64,000 nt of DNA from Coix lacryma-jobi var. lacryma-jobi (lineage: Eukaryota; Streptophyta; Magnoliopsida; Poales; Poaceae), in contig CM019823.1 of NCBI GenBank assembly GCA_009763385.1, positions 86,129,104 to 86,193,103 of the forward strand, written 5' to 3'. Made by a program: the position numbers and the translations under genes. A model generated the notes under the pieces. The model made no database searches. It was not told the origin of the DNA and saw only the letters and a program-made list of their open reading frames with translations. Below are positions 21,197 to 31,797 of the stretch, one piece after another. Numbering within the stretch: position 1 is the stretch's first letter; each line of letters opens with the position of its first letter.

Positions 21197-22850
21197 GGAC
21201 TGCTATTTGACTCGCAGCGCTCTTAATAATATTTAGAGTGTCGGCAACATCTAAATCTTATAATCCCAGCCTAATCGTAAATTAAATCTGTATTGGAATT
21301 CTAGCGCAACAAACAAATCTGCTCCGCGACCATTACGTAAATTACTTCCTTTCTCTCAAACCGTAAAAACATGGGTACGTTTTATATCCCATTCAACCAT
21401 GCCTCTCTCTCTTGTCTCTCTCTTCAGATCCACTCGCTCCACACGGACCCATCCCACCGGCGGCGGCGGCGGCGGCGTTCTCCTGTCCTCACGGTGATCT
21501 CCTTCAAGCAGCGGTAGCCCCGTCATTGCACCCGGTGGTGGCGCGGCGCAGGGTAACGGCGACGGCGGCTCCACTCCACCTCCGGCGGCATCTTTGTGTT
21601 CTCCTACAGCAGCGCCCCTCCTCTCCGGCACGACGGGTGGCTGCGATGGCGCCCATTGCACTGGATCTCGGCCATGGCGTACGTAGATCTCGGCGACCTT
21701 CCTCCACCCCGATGGCCAGCGACGAACCTTCCCAACCCGACGGTCGGCTGCTTCCCCATCGCAACGATACACACACGACGGCTTCCCCATCTCGACGTGC
21801 GTGGCATGGCCGGAACCGTCCGAACTACCAGCTGATCTACTACCCCACCCTTCCTATGGTGGATCCGGCGACGTCCTCCCCTGCAGCAGCGTTCCCTCCC
21901 CTCCTATCTTCTCCCAGCCAGCCGTGGATCTGGCAGCACCCCACTGCCCCACTACTTGTAGATGGAGATTTTGACATGCTTATGCTCACCGTGTGATTCT
22001 CCTCTAGAAAAATGCAAATGATTTTGTTGAATTTTGAATTTACTATTAGAATAGACGTGCTGAGCTGATTTCAGTTCAGTTATTATTACGGTTTGCAACT
22101 ATTGACCGTCTTTTTTTATACAGAGGGCAACATTGTACACATGTTTAATATTTTTGATTTTTTTAGTATATATTGATGCATAATCAGAAATGTTGATTTG
22201 TATTAAATTACCACTTGGATATGTGATTAGCCGACTTCTATTCAAATATTACGGTTTGTGAAATCCAGTAATTATTACTACTCGGCAGTAACAAAAATCA
22301 TTAGAAATATTACTGCTACTACTCATATAGCTACAAAAATCATAAGAATGATGATTACTCCTACTGGTCCTATCGCCAAGGAGTAACAAAAATTATAAGA
22401 AAGATTACTCCTATTGACCTATCACCAAGGAGTAAAAGAAAGTAGGTAGTCCAATGAGATGATTTTTGACGTTGTGATAGTGATACACTGATTTGATTTG
22501 TTGGCAGCAATTAAAGCCGCAGTTTTTACGGTTGCAAACAATTTGGCAGCTAACTTTTATGGCTATAGCATCAAAATTAGCAGCTTTTACGCTTATTTTC
22601 CAGTTGCGAATTAGTAATAACTTTTACGGTTATGGAAGGAAGAGAGAACAGTACGACTGACTTTTATGGTTGCGGGATAACAATTAACAATAACTTTTAC
22701 GGTTGCGGATGAAAGAAAGAATGGTATGGCTGACTTTTATGGTTGCGGGATGAGAGCTGGCAGTAACTATTACGGTTGCAGGAATAAGGTTGTCTGATGC
22801 CTGGTGACACTTTAAATAGTATTTAGAGCGCTGCGCTCCAAATAGCAGGG
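21197..22850. mobile_element. TIR element A, (TA)n-flanked, with GC-rich cargo
   Basis: Left end GGACTGCTATTTGACTCGC and right end (complement) CCCTGCTATTTGGAGCGC are imperfect inverted repeats of about 48 bp, both including a GCTCTAAATA-type hairpin. Both sides are (TA)n. The interior has a GC-rich block (21360-22000) and then degenerate repeats of ACTTTTACGGTTGCGG. No transposase. The architecture resembles rice Micron-like elements inserted in TA microsatellites; superfamily is undecided. Confidence 0.7.
21360..22000 (+). other. GC-rich gene-like fragment inside TIR element A
   Basis: Sharply GC-rich block with a (CGG)n run and a 194-codon ORF (21412-21996) in an otherwise AT-rich element. 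The translation is Pro/Ala/Arg/Ser-rich without a domain I recognise, and other frames are also open, so coding is doubtful. It looks like captured host sequence, such as a 5' exon or UTR, as in Pack-type elements. Confidence 0.45.
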
Positions 22851-22866
22851 TATATATATATATATA

Positions 22867-23239
22867 GAACTACTATTTAGGATATAACACTGTAAATAGT
22901 ATTTAGAGCGTCGGTGGAGCATCCTAAATCCCACAACCGTAAATATTGTTACCAACAACTATCTTTCTGTATGCACTAGCAAAGAGATCCCGCAACCGTA
23001 AATATTTCAGCCTGCAACCGTAAATGTCGTAGAAGGAAGAGAATGATCCGGATATCATTTCCGGTTGTGGGATGAGAATTAGCAGTAACTTTTATGGTTG
23101 CGGATGGAAGAGAGAATGATGTCGCTGCCATTTACGATTGCGGGATGAGAATTAGTAGTAACTTTTATGGTTGCGGGAACTGATGGCTAGTGACGCTCTA
23201 AATAATATTTAGAGCGCTGCGCTTCAAATAGCGGGGTCC
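22867..23239. mobile_element. TIR element B, short relative of element A
   Basis: 373 bp. Termini GAACTACTATTTAGG (left) and, in complement, GGACCCCGCTATTTGAAGC (right) match element A, and the inner GCTCTAAATAATATTTAGAGC hairpin is shared. It is separated from A by only about 16 bp of (TA)8 and followed by another (TA)n tract to 23261. The interior has the same GGTTGCGG repeats without cargo. Confidence 0.7.
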
Positions 23240-23307
23240 TATATATATATATATATATATAGTTCTATAGTTCAATTATATATGCATGCAATAAGCTTAT
23301 TGTGTTA

Positions 23308-23344
23308 TGCTGCTAATATATATAAATTATATATATTAGCAGCA
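23308..23344. repeat. Near-perfect palindrome
   Basis: TGCTGCTAATATATATA and its complement face each other across three bases, giving 17-bp arms. It lies between element B and the CACTA subterminal repeats. Role unknown. Confidence 0.7.
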
Positions 23345-23429
23345 AAGAATATATATTGGAAAACCTATTAAATAAATAAACAAAACTAAAAACAGAACTG
23401 AAATTAAAATAAAAAGGAAAAACCAGGGG

Positions 23430-23667
23430 ACCATTTAGTCCCGGCTGGTAATACCAGCCGGGGCTAAAGAGTGCTGCTGCGGTGCACCGCTGGCAGCACC
23501 CTTTAGTCCCGGCTGATATTACCAGCCGGGACTAGGGGGCTTTAGCCCCGGTGACCGGAGCCGGGACTAAAGGGAGGGGCCTTTAGTCCCGGAAGCGTAG
23601 TCCCGGCTCGGCAACCGGGGCTAAAGGCCCTTGCCGACCGGGGCTAAAGCCCAATTCTGTTGTAGTG
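23430..23667. repeat. CACTA 3' subterminal repeats and TIR
   Basis: Multiple direct and inverted copies of CCGGGACTAAAGG, CCGGGGCTAAAG and TTTAGTCCCGGCTG, ending in the TIR at 23667. In En/Spm elements such motifs bind the element-encoded protein. Confidence 0.85.
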
Positions 23668-24001
23668 TCTAACAAATAAAATATTATTCATTTACAGAGC
23701 AGCCGCCGGTTCCTCTACTTGTGTCACTTCCGTTTTTTCTGGCATCACTACTACAAATAAACTGGCATCGCATGCTACAATGTAAAAAGTGATGCTTAAA
23801 TAGTCTCTCTTCTCCTTTAGCACCACTCAAGCACAACACTACAGAAGGTCTAAGGCGTACTAGGTGGGTCTTCGTATTCCAGACGAGTGGTGTTGGCGAC
23901 CAAGGCTTGGCGGGGTTCCAATGATGGCAAAAGTTGCGGTGGAGGTCCGATAGCATCGCGGTTCCGTGTATCGGGCTGCTTGGGCTTGTTCTTGGGTTTA
24001 T
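23668..24001 (-). pseudogene. Possible gypsy gag fragment, minus strand
   Basis: Minus-strand ORF pieces with Pro-rich, QALVANTTRLEYEDPPST-type sequence resemble the N-terminal region of chromovirus gag. Too short to assign firmly. It is followed at 24002 by an LTR end in the same orientation. Confidence 0.35.
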
Positions 24002-24915
24002 GTGTAACATCTGGTTTGCCGGATAAGACCAAACCTTAACTATATGTGATTATGTGTATCCATAATATCTACACGATACATATGGTAAGTATCAGAAGCA
24101 ATGCTTTATTACATAGCAGAACATATCGACATTAGGACTTACATCTATAATAAAGCACAATGAAAACTATTCTTAATCTTCTCTCTTGGGTTCTCCATAC
24201 TCCACATGGACGGTTGATTTAGGAAGCACTTGCCTAACACTCTTGGATCTCATGAAGAAACTCTTCAGTTGAACCACCATCTAGTACCCATCGTTTTTTG
24301 TGATTGTAAAGCAAGCTGCATGCATGAGCGCATCATACTCACCAAGTATAAAATGAGGTTACGCAAGGCTAAGAAGGCTTGGCTCGGCAGTGCTGCGGTA
24401 AACATTTTAGTTGGTCATATTTTATTTATTAAACCTACTCCCTCCTTCCTAAAATAGAAGTCATTCTCGCTTCCCGAGAAGTCAACCATTTTTAACTTTG
24501 ACCAAATATATATATAAAAATTAATATTTGTACCACATAATTAGTATCATTAGATAGATCATGGAATCTATTTTCATAATAAATTTATTTGAAGATATAA
24601 ATGTTGCTAATACTTTCTACAAAACTAGTCAAACTTGAGAAAGTTTGACCGACATGATTCTCATAGCGTCATCTATTTTTGGACAGAGGGAGTAAATCAT
24701 TAGGTTAAGATTAGAGCTCCCAAGTGAAAGCAATTAATTATATATCATAATTAGAATTAATAATCACCTGAACCATCCAAAGAACCATCTATCTCCAAAA
24801 GGATCCATGCCACTCATGACTAAGAGCATAGTTGATATATCAGTTTAAATAACTCTAAAGAGTTTGTACAACTTTACCCTTAAGTCGTGAATACGTATAT
24901 GCCCGAGGTAGCTAG
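24002..24915 (-). repeat. LTR fragment of Tekay-type gypsy, minus strand
   Basis: Starts TGTAACATCTGG on the plus strand, i.e. an LTR 3' end read in reverse. It is colinear with the solo LTR at 44488: the block TGATATATCAGTTTAAA occurs about 570 bp from the end in both once the MITE is subtracted. Interrupted by a Stowaway-like MITE (24436-24694) and cut at 24915 by the next LTR. Confidence 0.7.
24436..24694. mobile_element. Stowaway-like MITE
   Basis: TACTCCCTCCTTCC...AGAGGGAGTA, 259 bp, with inverted ends of about 20 bp and TA at both borders, as in Tc1/mariner-derived Stowaway MITEs of grasses. Confidence 0.85.
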
Positions 24916-27441
24916 TGTAACACCCTAGGTGCCACAAAAATTCAAGATGTCACTGACTAACGTTCCTTCCCTCGTGCTAAAATGTGAAACTCGGCAACGC
25001 AACCTATAAACAAAGCAAAGCACGGAAGCAATAATAAGAACAAAACTATGATTAAGAAAGGTTCCACTTTAAAGGGTTTTTAGTAAACCACGAAGGATCA
25101 CTAAGCTAGTTAATTCTAGTTTTATTACAGCAAGACGAAATTATCACTATTTTACTAAGTGAATAAAACGGTGAAGATACGTTGCTAATCTCAACCCTTC
25201 AAGAAAATATCCAATCAAGCATATGAAAAGATAAAATAAGTGAAAATAAATCTCAGCAAGCAACTGCTTGAACAGGTCATTCAATCTACAAGTTAATTAG
25301 ACATTGATTTAATATGAAAGATAATAACGTAACAAAACAATATTTAATACTTAAGTTATTTATCCAATAAGATATCCATAAAGAAGTAAATTACATTACG
25401 TAAGATATCTAATAAGACTTTCATAAAGAAGTAAAGGACATGATATACAATAGAAAAACCACCTCCACATATGAAAGAAACAATACTCCTCATAAAAATA
25501 ATAGAAATACTCCTCAAATCCATTTTATGTCAGTATAATACTTCAATACAAATAAACTTTAAATAGTGCAACTGGCTTAATACCCAACAAGGTATGAAGC
25601 TGCATCGTACCCCTCCGTAGACAACATACGATGTTGTAACGGTACGGTCGCGGCCAGTAAGCGACGACATAATCCACAAGAACACTTCAGAATAGTCATA
25701 TAACTTTCTCATGGACTTGGCTCAAGAGCACTCCAGAATATTTATATGACTTTCTCACAGACCTGGCTCACCAAATGCACATTCTTATGCCAAGAATGCA
25801 TATGATGCAACATAAGAGTACTTACCAAATACGCCACATACATCCACCACTATAATACATAACACTTACCTCATGACGATAGACAAATTACAACCACATA
25901 AATCCACTATTATAAGACATAGTACTTACCTCTTGATGATAGACAAATTATAAAAGATTCAAAAATAAAAATCATATAAATTACTTTAATAAATAAGTAG
26001 GTTCTTATTTAGTTATATCATCTTGGTTTAATTCATGTTATGACAATGTGTAGGTAGAATAAATAACAAGTCAAGTAGTAGCAACCTCAGCTACATTTAC
26101 TTGCCTCAAAACAATGATACAAGAACATGAGCTACGAATGATCCAAAGGCGCACCACCTGTTTGAACAATATCATCTCAGAAAACATTCTCATACAAGCA
26201 TACACAAATAACATATTAATCACTTCTATGACCTACACCATTGTTTTCCATCAAAACAGCGGTCAATCAACAAAACAACAACAGCAACTCTACTTCATAT
26301 TCTTGCAGTGGATAAACTACATGTGCAAATATTTTGAAACTTTTACAGAAGATGTAAAACACCATTATCTACATATATTATATAAAATAATCAAGTATAT
26401 GAGATGTCTAAAATGTCATAAACAACCTCTGAAATTAATTGAACCTTTCTGACCACCAAAGCAGGACAACGAACTTCTAAAATATATAACTGCAGTTATA
26501 ATTTTCCAAAAAAATGAAACCTTGTTAGATTGTATAGAACATCATTGTTATAACTTTTAAATTTTAAGGAACCTAAGATACACAAAACAGACTATAAATC
26601 AATAAAACTTTCTGATGACTAAACAACAACAAGGAACTAAAACACTCATATCTCAAGATATACTGATCCAAACTTTATGATCTTTAACAATCTGAAAAAC
26701 TCATGAAATTTTCTACAACTTTCATGTATATCACTTCACAAGGTTATGGACTTAACATAACGTAAAGCTGAATGCATTTAATATTGTCCATAATTCTGAT
26801 AATTCATATGCATCATAAAACAATGATCATATCTCCTAAACCACAAAGACCACAAAGGTGATCACTGTGCCAAAAGAATGGTACCAAACTCTACTATTGA
26901 AATATAATTTTTCTATGATTTTTGAGAAGACAAAAGTAGACTTAAACAACACATAAACAACGACAACATAATGTGAAAAACATTGTGTCGTTTGATTACG
27001 AGATTTCAACCCTAACCCTGTTCACTAACCCATCAAACATGGTAAACCCTAACATGGATTTGACATCAAAACTGCGGGGAAAGTAAGATCTTACCCCAAC
27101 AATGACTATGAGAAAGATACTTGACAATTGATCTATTGTTTTTCCTTCTATCTCGCAGCGATCTCAACAGTAACACGCCCCGTCGACTTGATCTACTCCA
27201 TGGATGACAACACCATTAAGAACAGCGAGGAAAAACATGGGGTTGAGGGGAAATAAGAAGAGTAGAAGATGACTCATCAATTGATGAGGAAGGCATACCA
27301 GCCACGAACAAGGATCTAGTCGGCCCTAACTCCCCCCTCCTCTCTTCTTCATCCTCCAGTCTTCTCTTGTTCTTCTCCGATGCATGAGAGAGGCGGCGTG
27401 GCTCAAAGGATGAAGGGAGTTAGGTTTTGTGAAGGAGAGAC
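24916..27441 (-). repeat. Gypsy LTR fragment, probably minus strand
   Basis: Starts TGTAACACCCTAGGTG, the inverse of an LTR 3' end. It is AT-rich with no ORF. A GC-richer, leader-like block at 27150-27440 reads as transcribed on the minus strand, so U3 would lie to the right, where another LTR start interrupts. Assignment by composition and termini only. Confidence 0.5.
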
Positions 27442-27870
27442 TGTAACACTCTAGGTGTTAAGCATGTTAGTAAAACACTATTTATGCTCATTATGTAGAT
27501 ATGCACTTGCAAACCATGTCATCAGTGCATGGTATATTTTCATTTGAGCATAAAAGAGTTTCTTGTGTTGCATGAAATCATAACCTAAAACTTGGAATCA
27601 AGCTAACCCTAATTAACTTCTGTGTGAGAGGTGCTCAACCAATGTGGCTTAAGTGTGACAAAATGCTTTCAAACTTAGTTAACTAAAATTTTAGCCCTGG
27701 GTTTGAAATTAGATTTGAATTTCAATACTTGTTTTGGTGTTGCAATTCACTATTCTATTACAATGAGTAACTCCTACTGAGGAGAATATTGTGCACTTGA
27801 TTGCTAATTTGCTAATTCCTAACTTGATGAAGACTCGACTTTCTATCTCAGGCTCTCTTCTTCTTTATCT
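27442..27870 (+). repeat. Start of another gypsy LTR (fragment)
   Basis: TGTAACACTCTAGGTGTTAAGC resembles the chromovirus LTR start at 4453 (TGTAACACTCTGGTGTTAAGC). The similarity is followed by AT-rich U3-like sequence. The end is not defined. Confidence 0.55.
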
Positions 27871-28559
27871 GAATAATAATGGGATGCAATAATGGGATGC
27901 CTAGCAGGGAGGTACAGACCGATATATATAGGGAGGATTGAGTCAGTGTAGCCCTCGGATCATACAGACCTTAATCAAGGGCTGCGATACGCTAATTAAG
28001 GTGGTTGCTAACCGACATAACAAGGGAGAGGCTGACGACGGGGTCCACAGGTCGACCGCCCTGTAGGTGGGGTTGGCCGGCCCCACTTGGCGGCGTCCCA
28101 CGGTCTGCTTAGTTTGGTCATCTTCCGGAGTCTTCTACAATCTTCCCACGCTATTGCCGCCGAGGATAATTGCGATTTTAATTGACGTTTTAAGTCCTCC
28201 TTGATGGTTTTCTGGATAAACCCTGCTGAAATCGTAGATTTACCAAAACTCATGGAATTTATTAGTTTAGACCTCTGTGCTATGCTATTGTTTTTATGTT
28301 ATCATCATATGTGAGATATATCGATGGTTTATGATTGATATTAACTACCGTCAACACTAGATAAGCTTTGGAAAAATTGAGACGACGTGATTTTATAATT
28401 AATAAAGTGTTCTGGTTTACCCATCTGAGAGAGGATACACAGCCAAATGTTTCCGTCATTATTAAAAAAGATATAAAAAAAACTCTACTGGAATATCTGA
28501 TTAGAATGCAGTAGGACATGAGAATGAAATCGGATAAGCATGCATGGCGTCAACACATA
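27871..28559 (-). repeat. LTR-like fragment related to the 42-kb gypsy family
   Basis: On the minus strand there is GGGGCCGGCCAACCCCAC, a CGCAGCCCTTGAT block and a TATATATA box, in the same order as in the LTR at 42077-43702. Diverged and without clear ends. Confidence 0.4.
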
Positions 28560-29205
28560 TCAAGTCGATTGATAGCATCTTCACAACTACGAATTTGGTT
28601 TTAACTAACACAAATATTCGGGTCTTCGCTGTCAGTTCTTATCACTATCGGTTTTAGCCACGATCCGACAGTGATATTGGATCATCACTGTCGGTTTTAG
28701 CCAACAGAACCGATACTGATACTAAAATTATGGGAGAATTAGCTGGAAGGCCTCGAGAAAAAAATGGTTTAGATATCGGGCCTTTTTATTTTTGAATTTG
28801 GGTGGAAGGTTTTGGAACAAAATATTCTTAGGTCCACCTTCCGTCCATTTTCAACACTTAACGGTGTTAAGTAGAGGATAAAAAGACAATTTTACCCCTG
28901 AGTCAAAAAAATAAATAAATAAAGAATTCTGATTGTTTATAATATTTTGAGTATATGTATATAGGAAAATAATATAAATATATACATATACTCCGAATAT
29001 TGTAAACAATTGGAATTATTTTTTAATTTTTTTGACTCAGGGGTAAAATCGTCTTTTTGTCCCTTACTTAACACCGTCAAGTGCTGGAAATGGACGGAAG
29101 GTCTTTCACCTAAGAAAATTTTGTTTCAGGGCCTTCCACCCAAATTCGAAAAAGAAAAGACCTGATATCTAAACTGAGTTTTTTTCGAGGCCTTCCACAT
29201 AATTC

Positions 29206-30533
29206 ACTAGGAGGCCGCGCACGCCCCGGGGATCAGTGCTACTAACCAGGGTTGCGGAGCTGATCGATCCTGATACTGAGCAATGGGATGAGTTGCTGGT
29301 ACGTGATATTTTGTGGAAGGAGGATGCAGATAACATACTGGCCATCCAACTAGTCCCAGGATCTGAAGATTGTGTGGCTTGGCACTACGACTCAAAAGGA
29401 AGATTTAGTGTTAAATCAGCTTATCATGTATTGCAGGATGTGGCTGAAAGAACTACTAAAAAACAGCAAGGAGAGAGTTCGAGTAGTACTGGTGCTGGTA
29501 GAAGTCAATCAGTGTGGAATGATCTTTGGAAGCTCAAGTGGCCACCAAAGTTAAAGCAGTTTCTTTGGAGAATGGGACATAACAGCCTAGCCTTCATGAC
29601 CAATATTAGAAGAAGAGGAATTGATGTGGATACACGCTGCCCGGTATGTAGGAGATTAGACGAAGATGGGGGTCATTGTTTCCTGAAGTGCAAAATAGCT
29701 AAGAAAAGCTGGGGGGCGATGCAACTAGAACACGTCAGACTAATCCTTCTTGAAGCCCAGTCAGCGTATGAATTTACGAGTGGGGTACTGAAGAGAAATA
29801 AGGAGGAAAGATTGATGACGGTTGTGCTACTGTGGAAGATTTGGGATGCTAGGAACAAAGCAAACGCTGGGGAGAAAGCTTGGTCATGGCAGGATATATG
29901 CGCTGCAGCAACAAGATGTTATCTCGACTTTCAGTGCTTAGCTGAGAAGGGGCAGAAGCGAGGGGTTACTGCTGCTGCCCGACAACAGCGATGGAAACCT
30001 CCTGAAACTGAATACCTGAAGATCAACTTTGATGGCTCCTTCTGTCCGGCGTCGAAGCTTGGAGCCTGCGGATTTGTTGTCAGGAATGAAAATGGAGAAT
30101 GTGTTTTGGCCGGCGCCGCAAATCTGGGACAAACGTCGAGTGCACTAGCTGCTGAGGCGCGGGCTTGTCACTTTGCTTTGAAGTCGGCAGAAGCCCAGGG
30201 CATGGTGATGATCTGTCTGGAAACAGACAGTTTTCAGCTGAAAGAGGCTTTGGAGGATAGTTCATGGGATCTAGCTGCTGAAGGTCTTCTCTTCAGGAAA
30301 TTGCGTCACTGTTAGCATCTGAGTTCAATTGTAATCTTGTATCTCAAGTTCCCGATTTTGTAATAGTGCTGCTCATGATATGGCAAAAGTGGGTTTGAGT
30401 TGGGACCCGGGCCAATCCTGCATTTGGTTGGACCCCCTCCCGGAGTTTGTATCCGTTTCTGTGGCTCGCGATTTAGCTGAGCATTTGGAGGTTAATGAAA
30501 GGCCATGAGAGCCTGTGAGTTTCAAAAAAAAAA
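29206..30533 (+). mobile_element. L1-type LINE, 5' truncated
   Basis: Only the ORF2 C-terminus, a very short 3' UTR and a 10-base poly(A) (30524-30533) remain. It is inserted in the right terminus of the foldback MULE; AATTC occurs before (29201-29205) and after the poly(A), a short candidate target duplication. Confidence 0.85.
29236..30508 (+). pseudogene. L1 ORF2 C-terminus: zf-RVT and RNase H-like domain
   Basis: The reading begins inside ORF2 downstream of RT. The zf-RVT domain has WKLKWPPKLKQFLWRMGHN and a CPVCRRLDEDGGHCFLKC zinc site. The RVT_3/RNase H-like domain has INFDGSF, GACGFVVRNENG and LETDSFQLKEAL. The continuous frame stops at 30315, but the expected tail (AHDMAKVGLSWDPG, ARDLAEHLEVNERP) continues in other frames to TGA 30506-30508, showing two one-base deletions near 30298 and 30350. 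Non-functional. Confidence 0.88.
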
Positions 30534-30639
30534 TTCTCCCTAAAATTATTGTTCACTAAATTTACATCTCTCTCTCTCTTATAGTTTCAAAAACTATATG
30601 AGGGATATGTAACAATTGTAAACAATGTTAGTACCACTA

Positions 30640-31140
30640 AATCAGATGAAATAATTAAAATAAAAGTTGTGGATCTCGAAAATTATGAAACTTTGTAGTT
30701 AACTTTTAAAATTTGAAATCACCTTGTCAAGGAAAAGTACAAATAAATTTCTAAAATTTAAATTTTAAATTTTGTATAGGACTTCAGATGGAGAAGCTAC
30801 CAAAATAAAAGTTGTAGATCTCAAAAGTTATAAAACTTTATAGTTGGCAATACTTTTTAATTTGAAATTATCTTGTCATGGAAAATTACCTTTAAATTTA
30901 CAATAAATTGAAATTTGAATTTTTAAATATATCATTTGGACAAAAAAGCAAAATAAAAGTTGTAGATCTAAAAAGGTTATGAAACTTTTTAGTTGACAAC
31001 TTTTTTTATTTGAAATAATCTTGTCATTAAAAACTATATTCGAATTTCTCAAATTTGAAATTCAAATTTTATGAACGACCTCGGATGGAGAAATCACCAA
31101 AATAAAATTTGTAGATCTCGAAAAGTTATAAGAAAATGTA
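30640..31140 (+). repeat. Imperfect tandem repeats of CACTA interior
   Basis: Three to four degenerate units of about 130-170 bp containing AAAATAAAAGTTGTAGATCT and AAGTTATGAAACTTTGTAG. The same family occurs at 40800-41060 (plus) and 57230-57480 (minus), with a more diverged version at 58960-59330 (minus). Confidence 0.8.
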
Positions 31141-31729
31141 GTTGATAAGATTTCCATTTAAAGTTGTTTAGGGTCTCAAATACCCATTTGAAAATCAGAT
31201 TGATATGAAATGGCTAAGATGAAAATATCATTTGGACAGCTTGTGGGTGAAGTGGTTGGAGGACAAACAGTACGGAGCAGAAGAAGGTCCAAAGGTTCGA
31301 ACGTCGACAACCATGAAGTGTGTTTTTGGTATAAAAAAAATCACGTGAGTTGTGACGCACAACATCACTGTCAGTTTAAAATTCGAACTTGAGATATCAT
31401 TTGGAGAGTCGAAATTAAACAAGAAGGTAGACCGTACCGGGCATTCAAAGATCCACGATCCCAAACAGTACCTTGACCGATTCTATACACCAGGTGTCTG
31501 GATCGGCCTAACTAGTAAGCATGCACGTCACGTCATTAAAACCTTGAAAGATGTTTGACCTCCACTGGTATGGAGTCGTCGAAACGGGTCAATCAGCACG
31601 GTCCTACCGCAGTAGCGCTAGCTTCTGGAAGAAAATCACTGACATGTCTCTCTGATCTGATCTGATCTACTGTACCATTCACGACCACAACGCGCAATAT
31701 ATCTTGCGCCCGCGGCGACGCCCCCCTCC

Positions 31730-31737
31730 CTATATGT
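31730..31737 (+). promoter_or_regulatory. Candidate TATA box of GH5 gene
   Basis: CTATATGTAG lies 68 bp upstream of the ATG at 31798, in an otherwise C-rich stretch. Transcription would start near 31760. Three tandem TGATC-type units (31651-31668) lie upstream. Confidence 0.5.
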
Positions 31738-31797
31738 AGTGTAGTGGGGCAAAGCAAGCTCTTGGTCAGTTTAGTGGTCATCTCGATCTGCATCACC

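Larger units (their letters stand above)
19130..23667 (+). mobile_element. CACTA (En/Spm) transposon, 3' portion
   Basis: The right terminus ends GAATTGGGC-type sequence in reverse, i.e. plus ...TTCTGTTGTAGTG at 23667, whose complement starts CACTACAACAGAA, followed by candidate 3-bp duplication TCT. Subterminal CCGGGACTAAAG/TTTAGTCCCGGC repeats fill 23430-23660. Upstream is a multi-exon Ulp1-like protease gene typical of grass autonomous CACTA elements. The transposase and 5' end are absent; two smaller TIR elements are nested before the terminus. Confidence 0.88.
28732..30540. mobile_element. Foldback MULE with 9-bp target duplication, holding a LINE
   Basis: Ends GGGAGAATTA and TAATTCTCCC (the right one split by the LINE) are flanked by TAAAATTAT at 28723-28731 and 30541-30549, a 9-bp duplication as in Mutator-like elements. 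The body 28732-29205 is nearly all inverted repeat: arms of about 225 bp (left 28736-28965, right to 29205) at roughly 85% identity by eye around a short AT-rich centre. No transposase. Confidence 0.8.
28560..31560 (+). mobile_element. Non-autonomous CACTA-like element, interrupted
   Basis: Left part has CACTGTCGGTTTTAGCC / CCGACAGTGAT subterminal-type repeats (28630-28710). The right part has the AAAGTTGTAGATCTC repeat block (30640-31140), a degenerate tRNA-like sequence (31240-31312) and another ATCACTGTCAG near 31363. Termini are not clear. The same repeat-then-tRNA-like order occurs in the bounded CACTA element at 40623-41475. A MULE lies inside. Confidence 0.5.
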
